From Prescottella defluvii (GTDB lineage: Bacteria; Actinomycetota; Actinomycetes; Mycobacteriales; Mycobacteriaceae), in assembly GCF_000738775.1 (NCBI RefSeq), contig NZ_JPOC01000029.1, positions 86,479 to 150,478 of the forward strand: a stretch of 64,000 nt of DNA, in the 5' to 3' direction. This document shows, one piece after another, positions 9,171 through 18,565 of this stretch. A program made the translations under genes and the position numbers. Under the pieces are notes generated by a model. That model saw only the letters and a program-made list of their open reading frames with translations, ran no database searches and had not been told where the DNA came from. Every line of letters begins with the position of its first letter. The first letter of the stretch is position 1.

Positions 9171-9773
9171 TCAACGCCCCGCGATCCACCGCTCCCACTG
9201 CGGGCGCACCAGGTCGGCCAGGGCTCGGTACCCCTCCTTGTCGGGGTGGGCGCCGTCGCAGTCGTGGACCTGCCGCGTCCAGACCGCGTCATCCGACAAC
9301 TCCGCGAACACCCCGACGTACGGCACCCCGGCACCGAGGCACACGTCGGCGAAGGCCCGGTCCAACCGTGCGGTCCGCTCGTTCTGCCCGACGTCCGCGA
9401 TCGGCGGCGGTCCGACGACCAGCGTCCGCCACCCGACGCTGCCGCATTCCTTCAGTACCGCGGCCAGATTCTCCGCCGATCGATCCGGGCCGACCCGGAC
9501 CGATCCGTGCTCGACGGTGGTGTCGTTGACGCCGAACGAGAACACCACGCGCCCGTCGCACCCGGACGGCAGCCGGGGCGTGCACTCTCCCAGCCAGCGG
9601 TCGCGGATCTCACTCGACGTCTGCCGGCGCACCCCGAGGTTGTAAGTCGTCAGCGCCACCTCCCGCGCCGTTCCCGCCGCGAGTCGGCCCGCCCATCCGA
9701 GGCACTCGGAGTCACCGACCCCCGCGACGAAGGAGTCGCCGACGAAACACACCCGCACATCATCCACGGTCAT
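9171..9773 (-). CDS. SGNH/GDSL-type esterase or lipase
   Basis: The 200-residue hydrolase has block I GDSFVAG (nucleophile Ser14), a GVND segment in place of the block III GxND, and a C-terminal DGAHPDKEGY carrying the Asp/His pair (block V). It has no signal peptide, so it is probably cytoplasmic; the substrate is unknown. The ATG at 9773 lies seven bases after the stop codon of the flavohemoglobin gene and lacks its own Shine-Dalgarno sequence, so translation is probably coupled. A longer frame would overlap that gene. Confidence 0.85.
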   Translation of the reverse strand: MTVDDVRVCFVGDSFVAGVGDSECLGWAGRLAAGTAREVALTTYNLGVRRQTSSEIRDRWLGECTPRLPSGCDGRVVFSFGVNDTTVEHGSVRVGPDRSAENLAAVLKECGSVGWRTLVVGPPPIADVGQNERTARLDRAFADVCLGAGVPYVGVFAELSDDAVWTRQVHDCDGAHPDKEGYRALADLVRPQWERWIAGR

Positions 9774-9780
9774 GATGATG

Positions 9781-11001
9781 TCAGTCGAACCCGAACCACG
9801 AGTCGGGGGCGAACACCTCGTAGTGGATCCTCTCCGGCGCAATACCTTTGACCACGGCGACCCGGCGGACCCGGCGCATGAATCGCGGCGATCCGCACAG
9901 GTACACCTCGGCGCCGCTGTCCCATTCGCGACCCTGCAGGAGCGGTACCGCCTCCTCCGGGTCGTCCACGTAGTAGGTTTCCAGCCACGAATAGCCCGGG
10001 TACGCCTCGAGAAGTTCGAGGATCCGACTCCGATGAGCGAACGAGGCCTCGTCCGCGTCGACGTGCACCACGTAGACCGGGCGGGTGTCCCGCACTGCGA
10101 TCATCTTCTGCAGGATCGCGACGGTGAGCGCGGACCCGACGCTGGACGAGCCGATGACGACCGGATTGTCGTTCCGGATCGGGTACTCCGTCCCGGCCGG
10201 GACGGACACCACCAGCGGATACCCGATCCCGGCCTCGCCGATCAGCTTGTTCGACACGAGGCCTCCCGGGACGGCCTCGACGGTGATCTCCCACGTGTCC
10301 GGCGCGTCCCCCAGCATCACGGTGTACTGACGGATCTGCCGAGTGCCGTCCCCGACGACCATCGCGATCGAAACATACTGTCCGGCAGCGTATTTCCCCA
10401 TCGGAGTACCGGGACGTCCGGCCAGCGTGAACGTCCACACGCCCGGCGCGACCTCGCGACGGCCGATCACCGTGAGCACGTGCCACACGTGCCCTGCCGG
10501 AACCTCGGCCCGGCCGTACAGCGCCGACTCCTGCGCGATCAGCGAGTCGGCCATCAGCCAGTACACCTCGTCCCAGGCAGCCGCGACCTCGGAGGTCACG
10601 GCGTCACCGAGCACGTCCGCGATGGCCCGGAACAGCGCCCGGTGCACCAGGTCGTAGTGCACGCGCGAGATACCGAGGGAGGCATGCTTGGCGGCGATCC
10701 GCGACATCACCAGGTCGACCGGCGGCGCGTCCTCGGTGACGAGCAGGGTGGCGAACGCCGCGATCGCACCGGCCAGAGCCTTCTGCTGCTCACCGTTCTC
10801 CTGATTCGACCTGTTGAACAGGTCGGACTCCAGCGCGGGCACCCCGTCGAACAGGTGACGGTAGAAGACCTCACTGATCTCACCGAGACGCGCACCCACG
10901 ACCGGCAACGTCGCCTCGATGATCGGACGCGAATCCGGCGACAGCAGAGACGAATTCGGCTCGGCAGCAGAGATGCCGACGGGGGCGGCTACGGTAGACA
11001 T
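9781..11001 (-). CDS. Flavohemoglobin (globin-FAD/NAD reductase; NO dioxygenase family)
   Basis: The 406-residue protein has an N-terminal globin domain (about 20-160) with proximal His106 in AAKHASLGI. An FAD-binding barrel follows with RQYT at 224-227, then an NAD-binding domain with GSSSVGSALTVAIL and a C-terminal FAPDSWFGFD tail. Family members turn nitric oxide into nitrate using O2 and NAD(P)H. The FAD motif is RQYT rather than RQYS, and the segment after it differs from E. coli Hmp, so it may be a divergent type with another substrate. It heads a two-gene operon with the GDSL esterase. Confidence 0.85.
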   Translation of the reverse strand: MSTVAAPVGISAAEPNSSLLSPDSRPIIEATLPVVGARLGEISEVFYRHLFDGVPALESDLFNRSNQENGEQQKALAGAIAAFATLLVTEDAPPVDLVMSRIAAKHASLGISRVHYDLVHRALFRAIADVLGDAVTSEVAAAWDEVYWLMADSLIAQESALYGRAEVPAGHVWHVLTVIGRREVAPGVWTFTLAGRPGTPMGKYAAGQYVSIAMVVGDGTRQIRQYTVMLGDAPDTWEITVEAVPGGLVSNKLIGEAGIGYPLVVSVPAGTEYPIRNDNPVVIGSSSVGSALTVAILQKMIAVRDTRPVYVVHVDADEASFAHRSRILELLEAYPGYSWLETYYVDDPEEAVPLLQGREWDSGAEVYLCGSPRFMRRVRRVAVVKGIAPERIHYEVFAPDSWFGFD

Positions 11002-11249
11002 GGGGAAATCAGAGACCTTTCGGGACCGGCCGGTTACCGCGATACAGCATCACCGATCCCCGCACGTCAGGCAATTTGCACGATACGGGTCGTTTGCCCG
11101 GTTTCAGCGCCGGCGAGTCCGTCCGTTCATCGGCGTCTGTCATTGCGATCCGGCGGCGTAACCACATGTTCCTGCAGCGGTACGTGGTGGACGCCGTCGT
11201 CCGGTCCGGACCGAAGCAGGAACCGTCCGAATTGCCCCTGGCACGCCTC

Positions 11250-11265
11250 CTTACTTCGGAGTAAG
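11250..11265. promoter_or_regulatory. Palindrome before the acyl-CoA reductase gene
   Basis: CTTACT-TCGG-AGTAAG is a perfect 6-4-6 inverted repeat ending eight bases before the ATG of the downstream gene. Its position would allow a TetR-type repressor to block transcription or translation. No regulator gene is adjacent. Confidence 0.45.
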
Positions 11266-11273
11266 TTCCGGGT

Positions 11274-13274
11274 ATGGCCACGTACATCGTCACGGGCGGC
11301 ACCGGATTCCTGGGCAAGCACACGATCGAACGACTGCTCGAGTGCGATCCCGACTCCGAGATCCACGTCCTGGTCCGCCCGGGGTCGGTGGCGAAGCTGG
11401 AACGAATGTCGAGCGTGTGGCCGGGCGGCGACCGGGTCCACGCACTGGTCGGGGATCTCACCGAGCCCGGACTAGGGCTCGACGCCCCCGCGCCGGACGC
11501 CGAGCACGTGCTGCATCTCGGCGCGATCTACGACCTCACCGCCGGGGACGAGCAGGCGTCGACCAACATCGACGGCACCCGCGCGGTAGTCGAACTGGCC
11601 GCCGGGATCGGCGCGACGCTCCATCACGTCTCGTCGATCGCGGTGGCCGGCGATCACCGCGGACGCTTCACCGAGGACGACTTCGACCTGGGTCAGCGGT
11701 TCCCGACGCCCTACCATCGCACCAAGTTCGAGGCCGAGAAACTGGTGCGGGCCACAGCGGTGCCGTGGCGCATCTACCGACCGGCGGCGGTGGTGGGCAG
11801 TTCGGTCACCGGCGAGATGGACAAGATCGACGGCCCGTACTACTTCTTCCCGGCGCTCGCGACACTCGCGAAACTTCCGTCCGCTCTGCCCGTCGCGGTG
11901 CCGAGGCTCGGCTACACCAACATCGTTCCGGTGGACTTCGTCGCGGCCGCGATCGTCGAACTGATGCTCCGCCCCGGCCTCGACGGCCACGCGTTCCACC
12001 TCGCCTCCCCCGAGTCGCAGCCGGTCCGGCAGATCTATGCCGCACTCGCCCGGGCCGCTCATGCGCCGACACCGGTGGCCGACCTGCCCGGCGGACTGGC
12101 CGCACCGCTGCTGCACCCGCCGGATCGGTTGCGGCCCGCCCGCGACCTGGCGCTGCGTTCCATGGGCGTCCCGCCGGTGATGCTCGACCATCTCACCCTG
12201 CCGACCCGGTTCACCACGGACCGGTCTCGGGAAGCACTGCGCGGCAGCGGGATCGCGGTCCCACCGTTCCCGTCGTACGCGGCGAAGCTGTGGTCGTACT
12301 GGCGCGAGCACCTCGACCCCGACCGCGCCCGCCGGGACGATCCGGCCGGACCCCTCGTGAACCGTCACGTCGTCATCACCGGCGCCTCGTCCGGCATCGG
12401 ACGGGCCGCCGCGATCGCCGCCGCCGCGAAAGGCGCGACCGTACTGCTCCTCGCGCGTCGTGCCGACGAACTGGACGCCGTGGTGTCACAGATCCGCGCA
12501 GCCGGCGGGTCCGCGTACGCCTATCCGTGCGACATCACCGACACCGAAGCCGTCGACCGGACGGTCAAGTCGATCCTCACCGAACACGATCACGTGGACA
12601 TGCTCGTCAACAACGCGGGGCGGTCCATCCGCCGAGGCCTGTACGGCTCCACCGACCGCCTGCACGACTTCGAGCGCACGATGGCCGTCAACTACTTCGG
12701 CGCCGTCCGGATGGTCCTTGCACTGCTGCCACACATGCGCGAGCGACGCTTCGGTCACATCGTCGACATCAGCACCGCGGGCGTCCAGGCGCGGACTCCG
12801 CGCTTCGCGGCGTATGTCGCGAGCAAGGCCGCGCTGGACGCGTTCGCCGACGTGGCCGCGGCGGAGACGCTGTCGGACGGGATCACGTTCACCACCATCC
12901 ACATGCCGCTCGTGGAAACCCCGATGATCGCACCGTCCGGTCGGTACAACGCCGGACGAGCGGTGAGCGCGGAGAAGGCCGCGGCGATGGTGGTCCGCGC
13001 CCTGATCGAACGCCCCAAGCGCATCGACGTCCCGGTCGGAACGCTGGCCGAGTTCGGTGCCATCTTCGCCCCGCGGATGAAGGACCGCGCCTTATCTCGG
13101 ATGTATCACGCCTTCCCGGACTCGCCGGCCGCCCGCGGCGAGACGGACCCCGTGCCGCGGCCCGAGACGGCTCCCGAGGCCCCGCAGACGGCGCCGCGAC
13201 CGGGCGCCGCCGCCCTCGCAGCGGCCCGGATCGGCCGTCGAGTGACCCATCTGATTCCCGGCGTGCACTGGTGA
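11274..13274 (+). CDS. acrA1: Two-domain fatty acyl-CoA reductase (AcrA1/FCR1-like)
   Basis: The 666-residue protein fuses two SDR domains. The N-terminal extended SDR has TGGTGFLG at 7-14 and the catalytic pair Tyr147/Lys151; its layout resembles male-sterility-type acyl-CoA reductases. The C-terminal classical SDR has TGASSGIG at 369-376, NNAG near 446, Ser500, and Tyr514/Lys518. This arrangement and length match mycobacterial AcrA1 (Rv3391), which reduces fatty acyl-CoA toward aldehyde or alcohol for wax-ester metabolism. The residues after 600 are Pro/Ala-rich and probably disordered. The gene is monocistronic or leads the FMO gene, which starts 139 bases further on. Confidence 0.85.
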   Translation: MATYIVTGGTGFLGKHTIERLLECDPDSEIHVLVRPGSVAKLERMSSVWPGGDRVHALVGDLTEPGLGLDAPAPDAEHVLHLGAIYDLTAGDEQASTNIDGTRAVVELAAGIGATLHHVSSIAVAGDHRGRFTEDDFDLGQRFPTPYHRTKFEAEKLVRATAVPWRIYRPAAVVGSSVTGEMDKIDGPYYFFPALATLAKLPSALPVAVPRLGYTNIVPVDFVAAAIVELMLRPGLDGHAFHLASPESQPVRQIYAALARAAHAPTPVADLPGGLAAPLLHPPDRLRPARDLALRSMGVPPVMLDHLTLPTRFTTDRSREALRGSGIAVPPFPSYAAKLWSYWREHLDPDRARRDDPAGPLVNRHVVITGASSGIGRAAAIAAAAKGATVLLLARRADELDAVVSQIRAAGGSAYAYPCDITDTEAVDRTVKSILTEHDHVDMLVNNAGRSIRRGLYGSTDRLHDFERTMAVNYFGAVRMVLALLPHMRERRFGHIVDISTAGVQARTPRFAAYVASKAALDAFADVAAAETLSDGITFTTIHMPLVETPMIAPSGRYNAGRAVSAEKAAAMVVRALIERPKRIDVPVGTLAEFGAIFAPRMKDRALSRMYHAFPDSPAARGETDPVPRPETAPEAPQTAPRPGAAALAAARIGRRVTHLIPGVHW

Positions 13275-13413
13275 CGCATATGCGCTGGTAAACCCCTATA
13301 TCTCGCCCCAGAATTCGCACAGAATTTCGATTCCGAACGGCTCCACGAGTTCGCCAAACCATCTTTCGTTGTGCTAAGCAGGATAGGGGACCAACGAAAA
13401 TAGGGAGAAGACT

Positions 13414-14895
13414 TTGACGCCAAGGATCGCGATTTTGGGAGCCGGTCCGAGCGGCCTCGCACAGTTGAGGGCATTCGAGTCGGCACGTAAATCAGGTCTT
13501 GGGTCGATGCCCGAAATTGTTTGTTACGAAAAGCAGAGCGATCTGGGCGGCATGTGGAACTACACGTGGCGCACGGGGCTCGACCAAAACGGCGAACCAG
13601 TACACGGAAGCATGTACCGCTTCCTCTGGTCGAACGGACCGAAGGAATGCCTGGAGTTCGCCGACTATTCTTTCGAGGAACATTTCGGCCGACCGATTCC
13701 GTCGTACCCGCCGCGTGCCGTGGTGCACGACTACATCATGGGACGGGTCGAGCAGAGCGACGTGCGCAAGTACATCCGCTTCGACACCGCCGTCCGCTGG
13801 GTGGAGTACATCCAACCGGAGAACGAGGGCGACACCGGAAAGTTCGCAGTGACCGTCGCCGACCACAAGTCAGGCTCGCTCGAGACCGAGCTGTTCGACT
13901 ACGTCGTGGTCGGAACCGGACATTTCTCCACACCGAATGTTCCGGACTTCGAGGGCCTCGACGACTTCCCGGGCCGAGTACTGCACGCCCACGACTTCCG
14001 TGACGCCCGCGAATTCACAGGTAAACGACTGCTGCTGATCGGCAGCAGCTACTCGGCCGAGGACATCGGGACGCAGTGCTTCAAGTACGGCGCCGCCGAG
14101 GTCACCTTCAGCTACCGCTCGGCGCCGATGGGCCACGACTGGCCCGAGGGTTTCTCCGAGGTGCCGTTGCTGACCGAGATCGACGGTCACACCGTACGTT
14201 TCCAGGACGGCAGCACCCGCGAGGTCGACGCCATCGTCCTGTGCACCGGCTACCAGCACCACTTCCCGTTCCTGCCCGACGAGCTCGCGTTGCGCACGAA
14301 CAACCGCCTGTACCCGACCGGCATGTACAAGGGCGTGGTCTCGCAGGAGAATTCACAACTGTTCTTCCTCGGCATGCAGGACCAGTACTTCACGTTCAAC
14401 ATGTTCGACGCGCAGGCCTGGTTTGCTCGCGACGTCATGCTCGGCCGAATCGAATTGCCCGACAACGAGACCCGGGAACGCGATATCCAGGAATGGCGGG
14501 CCCGCGAGGAAAAGCTGTCGACCGCCGTCGAGGAGATCGATTTCCAGGCCGCATACATTCGCGACCTCGTGGATCGGACCGACTATCCGGAATTCCATGT
14601 GGAAAAGCAGGGTGAGCTTTTCAAGCAGTGGAAGAAGGACAAGAAGGCCGACATCATGGGCTACCGGAATTGCAGCTACGTGTCGACGCTGACCGGCACG
14701 ATTGCTCCGCCGTTGCACGACGAGTGGCTGAACATTCTCGACGATTCGGCAGAGTCGTTCCTGAACAACGATTTCGGCACGGGTAATACGCGGAAGCAGA
14801 TTTCACCCGCGCCGCGGAACGTCACGCCCATCGGGCCCCGGATCGCGCGGGCGCACCCGACTCGGACCGCACGTTCCACCGAACTGTCCGGCTGA
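13414..14895 (+). CDS. Flavin-containing monooxygenase, trimethylamine monooxygenase-like
   Basis: The 493-residue protein has an FAD site GAGPSG at 9-14, the FMO fingerprint [11 protein letters not shown], and an NADPH site GSSYSAED. Long segments ([38 protein letters not shown]) closely resemble bacterial trimethylamine monooxygenase, which oxidises trimethylamine to its N-oxide and can act on indole and sulfides. A TTG start at 13414 is supported by AGGGAGA eight bases before it. About 35 residues at the C-terminus extend beyond the usual Tmm end. The first few hundred bases and the upstream region are visibly less GC-rich than their neighbours, which hints at transfer. Confidence 0.87.
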   Translation: MTPRIAILGAGPSGLAQLRAFESARKSGLGSMPEIVCYEKQSDLGGMWNYTWRTGLDQNGEPVHGSMYRFLWSNGPKECLEFADYSFEEHFGRPIPSYPPRAVVHDYIMGRVEQSDVRKYIRFDTAVRWVEYIQPENEGDTGKFAVTVADHKSGSLETELFDYVVVGTGHFSTPNVPDFEGLDDFPGRVLHAHDFRDAREFTGKRLLLIGSSYSAEDIGTQCFKYGAAEVTFSYRSAPMGHDWPEGFSEVPLLTEIDGHTVRFQDGSTREVDAIVLCTGYQHHFPFLPDELALRTNNRLYPTGMYKGVVSQENSQLFFLGMQDQYFTFNMFDAQAWFARDVMLGRIELPDNETRERDIQEWRAREEKLSTAVEEIDFQAAYIRDLVDRTDYPEFHVEKQGELFKQWKKDKKADIMGYRNCSYVSTLTGTIAPPLHDEWLNILDDSAESFLNNDFGTGNTRKQISPAPRNVTPIGPRIARAHPTRTARSTELSG

Positions 14896-14905
14896 GCCGA
14901 CGTCG

Positions 14906-15826
14906 TCAGGAACTCCCCGCAGGCACTTCGGCGGGGAGTTCCTGCACGCTCGTGGCGACCACCGGGCGCACGGGTTTGGCCACGGCACCGCAGCTCGCCG
15001 GGCGGGCCGCGAGCTCCCGCTGCTCGAGTGAGACTCGCCACCGTCGGCCGTCGCGGTGCACCACCACCGGGTCGGCGTCCCGTTCGTCGACCACCAGATC
15101 GTCCGGACCGACGGCGGGCACGTCCCGCCGGACCGCCACCTCGGCGACCTGGCCGCGTGGACCCCAGATGCTGCGTCCGCGCAGTCCGGGCAGGTAGACC
15201 TCGTCGTTGCGCGCGGCACGCACGGCGAGACCGCTCTCGTCCGGTCCCAGCCGCCCGTACGTGTTGCCGCCGGGCAGCAGGATCATCGACGGCGCGAACC
15301 GGTGTCCACCGGTGTGCGAGCACTCCCACACCGCGTCGCCGAACTCCGCGGTGAGCGCCGCCGCCACCGGACGTCCCAGGACCGCACAGCACTGGTCGCG
15401 TTTGCCGTGCGCGCACACCAGCACCACCGGCTCGGACACCCGCTCCCCCAGCCCCGGCGCGCGGCCACGGACCTGCATCAGATCGATATCCAGCAGGTCG
15501 GCGACATCGCCGATCTCGAGTCGCTCACACCACGAGTGGTCCGGATGCGAATTCGCCAACAGCACCGTGCGCGTACCGGGCGTCGTCTCACTGCGTCCCG
15601 GGCGACGGATGAACATGATGCGCACCCCGGCCGCGTCGGCGCGGCCGGACAACTCACCGGCCAGTTCCGCGCCCAGCGCGGTCCCGTCGAGCACGTCGCG
15701 GCCCCACGCACCCGGATACTCGATGCACACCCAGCCCGCGACCTGCGCCGCCGTACCCGGCAGCGGTTCATCCGCCGACAGCACGGAACACGTCATGGGG
15801 CCGGCCTGCGGTACCGATTCACTCAC
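14906..15826 (-). CDS. Sucraseferredoxin-like (thioredoxin-fold 2Fe-2S) protein
   Basis: The 306-residue protein matches the Suc_Fer-like family: VCAHGKRDQCCA followed by WECSHTGGHRFAP supplies conserved Cys and His residues that could bind a [2Fe-2S] cluster in a thioredoxin-like fold. Function in bacteria is poorly defined and probably concerns redox chemistry. There is no signal peptide. It converges on the FMO gene, and its last codons form one arm of the terminal hairpin. Confidence 0.82.
   Translation of the reverse strand: MSESVPQAGPMTCSVLSADEPLPGTAAQVAGWVCIEYPGAWGRDVLDGTALGAELAGELSGRADAAGVRIMFIRRPGRSETTPGTRTVLLANSHPDHSWCERLEIGDVADLLDIDLMQVRGRAPGLGERVSEPVVLVCAHGKRDQCCAVLGRPVAAALTAEFGDAVWECSHTGGHRFAPSMILLPGGNTYGRLGPDESGLAVRAARNDEVYLPGLRGRSIWGPRGQVAEVAVRRDVPAVGPDDLVVDERDADPVVVHRDGRRWRVSLEQRELAARPASCGAVAKPVRPVVATSVQELPAEVPAGSS
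14908..14943. terminator. Strong hairpin between convergent genes
   Basis: A perfect 13-base stem (14908-14920 with 14931-14943, AGGAACTCCCCGC and its complement) has a 10-base loop. It follows the FMO gene and lies inside the last codons of the convergent gene. No T-run follows, so it may block read-through as a bidirectional GC-hairpin terminator. Confidence 0.55.
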
Positions 15827-15851
15827 CCCGCCATTGTGTACCGACGGCCGG

Positions 15852-16916
15852 TCAGGAAGCCTGTCGGCCGGGCATCGCTCGCAGTTCGTCGAGCCGGCAC
15901 TCGGCCTCGTGGACGATGCGTTCGACGAGTTCGGCCACGCTCGGCAGGTCGTCGATGAGCCCGACGACCTGACCCGACGCCAGCACCCCGGCGTCGGTGT
16001 TTCCCTCGACGAGCCCGGCCCGCAACAGCATCGGACTGTTGGCGGCCATCATCAACTGTGTGAGCGTGCGGTCTCCGTTACGCACGAGGGTCAGGCCCTC
16101 GCCTACGAGCGCCCGCCAGCCGATGCCGGTCAGCTTGCGGAAGCGGACCGTGTTGACTGCCGCGTGCGCGAGGGTGCGGACACCGTGCGAGCGTTCGAGC
16201 GAGTCGACCAGTTCTGTTCGGAGCACCCGGTGCGGCACTCCGTCGACCTTCTTGGTGACGACGGTGCCGTCGAGTCCGTGAGCGAGATACGCACGCTTCA
16301 CCGAGTCCGGGACGGTGCTGTCACTGGTCAGGAGGAAGCGCGTTCCCATCGCGATACCCGATGCGCCGTAGGCCAGCGCCGCCGCGAGCCCGCTACCGTC
16401 GAAGAACCCACCGGAGGCGACGACCGGGATGTCGACGGCACGGATCACCGACGGCAGCAGCAGCGTGGTCGCCACGCCGCCGGTGTGCCCGCCGCCCTCA
16501 CCGCCCTGCACGATCACCGCATCGGCACCCCAGCTCGCGACCTTCTCGGCATGGCGCGCGGCACCGACGGTCGGAATCACGAGGACGCCGGCATCCTTGA
16601 ACCGCTCAATCATGTCCTTGCGTGGCGCGAGCGCGAACGAGGCCACGCGCACTCCCTCCCGGACGAGCAACTCCACGCGGGCCTGCGCGTCCTCGGCATC
16701 GGCGCGCAGGTTCACCCCGAACGGAGCGTCCGTGCGCTCCTTGACGTCACGGATCGCCGTCTCCAGTTCTCGGTAGGTCATCGTGGCCGACGCGATGATG
16801 CCCAGTCCGCCGGCGCGCGCCGTCGCAGTGACCAATCGCGACCCCGAGACCCACCCCATCCCCGTCTGCACGATCGGATGTTCGATCCCGACCAGGTCCG
16901 TCAACCGTGTCCGCAT
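15852..16916 (-). CDS. ipdC: IpdC-like flavin-dependent oxidoreductase (nitronate monooxygenase family; steroid C/D-ring catabolism)
   Basis: The 354-residue TIM-barrel protein has an N-terminal PIVQTGMGWVSG, a central IVQGGEGGGHTG phosphate/FMN segment, and GASGIAMGTRFLLTSDS. Annotators usually call such proteins nitronate monooxygenases, but the length and sequence closely resemble mycobacterial IpdC (Rv3553), which acts in breakdown of the steroid HIP intermediate. A perfect KstR2 motif 22 bases upstream supports this strongly. ATG 16916 follows GAGGGGG; a longer frame would run through the operator. The other ipd and fadE genes are not adjacent, so this copy is detached from the main cluster or belongs to a scattered regulon. 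Confidence 0.85.
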   Translation of the reverse strand: MRTRLTDLVGIEHPIVQTGMGWVSGSRLVTATARAGGLGIIASATMTYRELETAIRDVKERTDAPFGVNLRADAEDAQARVELLVREGVRVASFALAPRKDMIERFKDAGVLVIPTVGAARHAEKVASWGADAVIVQGGEGGGHTGGVATTLLLPSVIRAVDIPVVASGGFFDGSGLAAALAYGASGIAMGTRFLLTSDSTVPDSVKRAYLAHGLDGTVVTKKVDGVPHRVLRTELVDSLERSHGVRTLAHAAVNTVRFRKLTGIGWRALVGEGLTLVRNGDRTLTQLMMAANSPMLLRAGLVEGNTDAGVLASGQVVGLIDDLPSVAELVERIVHEAECRLDELRAMPGRQAS

Positions 16917-16935
16917 TCCGCCCCCTCGTTCATAG

Positions 16936-16953
16936 CAAGCAAGCACTTGCTTG
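16936..16953. promoter_or_regulatory. KstR2 operator before ipdC
   Basis: The core AGCAAGCACTTGCT (16938-16951) fits the KstR2 consensus AnCAAGnnCTTGnT exactly, and the dyad extends to 16936-16953. KstR2 represses HIP catabolism genes until HIP-CoA is present. Confidence 0.88.
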
Positions 16954-16996
16954 GTATTGATACCACGGCGGTTACCCCATCTGCCCGACAAGGCGA

Positions 16997-17989
16997 CTAC
17001 CGCGGTGTTCCGTCCACGACGGCGAGCACGGAGGCCGGGGCGACAACGACTCCCAGGCCCCAGGACGATGCCCGTGTGCAGCCGTCGAGCTCGATCTCGA
17101 TCCCCGCGCCGCCGGACCTGTCGGCGCGGTACAGCGGAATCACGGCGGTGCGGGTCGCGACGAGCGAACATGCCGGAGCTGCGGGGGCCGCCACCAAGTC
17201 GCGGACGACGTCGCGGCTCTGCTCGGCCGTCAGCCGTGACCGCGACTCCTGAACCGACTCCTCACCCTTCTCCACGTAGCGGCATACCTGCAGCCGTCCG
17301 ACGTCGTCGATCGGGGATACGAGCGCGAAGCTCTCCGAGATCCGGGCGCGCCGCTCCGACTCGGTTTCCGGCCGCACGTCCTCGTCGGTCGTCGTGGCGA
17401 GCCACGCCCCGAACTTGGTGTCGCAGACGCCCGGATCGTCTGCCCGCAGTGCGGTGACGTGCTGTTGCCGATCCACCTCGTGCAGTTTCGCCAGAGCCGT
17501 GAGCGGACCAGGCTTCACACCACACGGCTGGGCCGGCCACGCCGGTCGCACCGCGCGGCCCACTTCGTCGACGAACCACACTCCGGACGAGGGGGTTTCA
17601 GGAAATGCACAGCCGGCCATGGTGCCGTCGGGGAACCGCTCGGATTCTTCACGAAAGGCATCCCACGCTGCCGCGACGTCGCCCTCGAGCCGGACACTGT
17701 CGATTGTCAGCGCGCCCGACGGGTTCTCGCCGCGCTCGCAGCGAACGACGGCGACCGGAGCGAAGTCTCCCGGCGGGTAGCCGATTCCCTCGGCGGGCGG
17801 ACCGATGTCGACGTCGTCGGCGAGCACGGTCAGGCGACGTTGGATGTCGGGAGCCAGGCAATCAGCGCGGTCGAACGTCGTAGCGACCGGCGGGCGGTAG
17901 GAGACGTTGCCGCCGCTGCATGCAGCGAGGAAGCCGCACGTGAGCGCGCCGATCACCAGTCCGAAGGCGACATTCCGCGCCCGACTCAC
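16997..17989 (-). CDS. Putative lipoprotein of unknown function
   Basis: The 330-residue protein starts with a lipoprotein signal peptide: SRARN, a hydrophobic core, and the lipobox LAAC with lipidated Cys24. The rest is soluble and has several cysteines (ADCLAP, VVRCERG, GCAFPE, QPCGVKPG, GVCDTK, QVCRYVEK) that could form disulfides. I recognise no domain. The GTG start at 17989 overlaps the preceding stop codon by four bases (GTGA), which indicates translational coupling with the YdeI-like gene. A long frame further upstream is the shadow of that gene. Confidence 0.75.
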   Translation of the reverse strand: MSRARNVAFGLVIGALTCGFLAACSGGNVSYRPPVATTFDRADCLAPDIQRRLTVLADDVDIGPPAEGIGYPPGDFAPVAVVRCERGENPSGALTIDSVRLEGDVAAAWDAFREESERFPDGTMAGCAFPETPSSGVWFVDEVGRAVRPAWPAQPCGVKPGPLTALAKLHEVDRQQHVTALRADDPGVCDTKFGAWLATTTDEDVRPETESERRARISESFALVSPIDDVGRLQVCRYVEKGEESVQESRSRLTAEQSRDVVRDLVAAPAAPACSLVATRTAVIPLYRADRSGGAGIEIELDGCTRASSWGLGVVVAPASVLAVVDGTPR

Positions 17990-18564
17990 CCGTAGAACTT
18001 CCGGCCCTCGCCGAACTGCTCGACGAACGACGCGATCCGCCGGGCCCGGGTTTCGGGACGCTTGGCGTCCTGGATGCGGTAGAGCGCCGCGAAGCGGTTG
18101 CGGCTGTCGAGGGTCGCGAAGAACGCCTCCGCCGCGGGGTTCGCGGCGAGCGCGGCGAGCAGATCCGGCGGCACCTGCGCGTCCTTCGGTCCCGCGTAGG
18201 CACGTTCCCACCGTCCGTCGGACTTCGCGGCGTCCACCGCGGCGAACCCTTCTGCTTCCATCAGCCCGCGCTCCGTCAGATTCTCGACGGCCTCGCGGTT
18301 CCGCTTCGACCACGGGCTACGGGCGCGACGGGGCGTGAACCGCTGCAACCGGAAGTCGTCGTCGAGTCGGCGGGCCTGGCTGTCGATCCAGCCGAAGCAC
18401 AGCGCCACCTCCACCGCCTCCGCATACGTGACGGTCGTGTGCGCCGACCCCTTCTTCGCGAGCTTCACCCACACACCGGGTGAGGTGGAGACGTTGCCGC
18501 GCAACCACTCCCGGAACGCCGACTGATCCGCGAAGGACTCGACCGGTAACTCCGCGGCGGCCAC
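17986..18564 (-). CDS. YdeI/OmpD-associated family protein
   Basis: The 192-residue protein has the family hallmarks: an N-terminal REWLRGN region, GVWVKLAKKGS, ALCFGWIDSQARRLDD, and a C-terminal half with PRRARSPWSKRN, followed by the helical PPDLLAALAANPAAEAFFATLDS region. The family is cytoplasmic and linked in some species to bacteriocin or peptide resistance, but its mechanism is unknown. The GTG start is one base after the preceding stop codon, so it belongs to a tightly packed unit with the membrane protein before it and the lipoprotein after it. Confidence 0.78.
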   Translation of the reverse strand: MAAAELPVESFADQSAFREWLRGNVSTSPGVWVKLAKKGSAHTTVTYAEAVEVALCFGWIDSQARRLDDDFRLQRFTPRRARSPWSKRNREAVENLTERGLMEAEGFAAVDAAKSDGRWERAYAGPKDAQVPPDLLAALAANPAAEAFFATLDSRNRFAALYRIQDAKRPETRARRIASFVEQFGEGRKFYG

Positions 18565-18565
18565 G

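Noticed and set aside
11342..13291. Second long plus-strand frame overlapping the acyl-CoA reductase
   Set aside because: Arg/Pro-rich frame-shifted shadow of the two-domain SDR protein.
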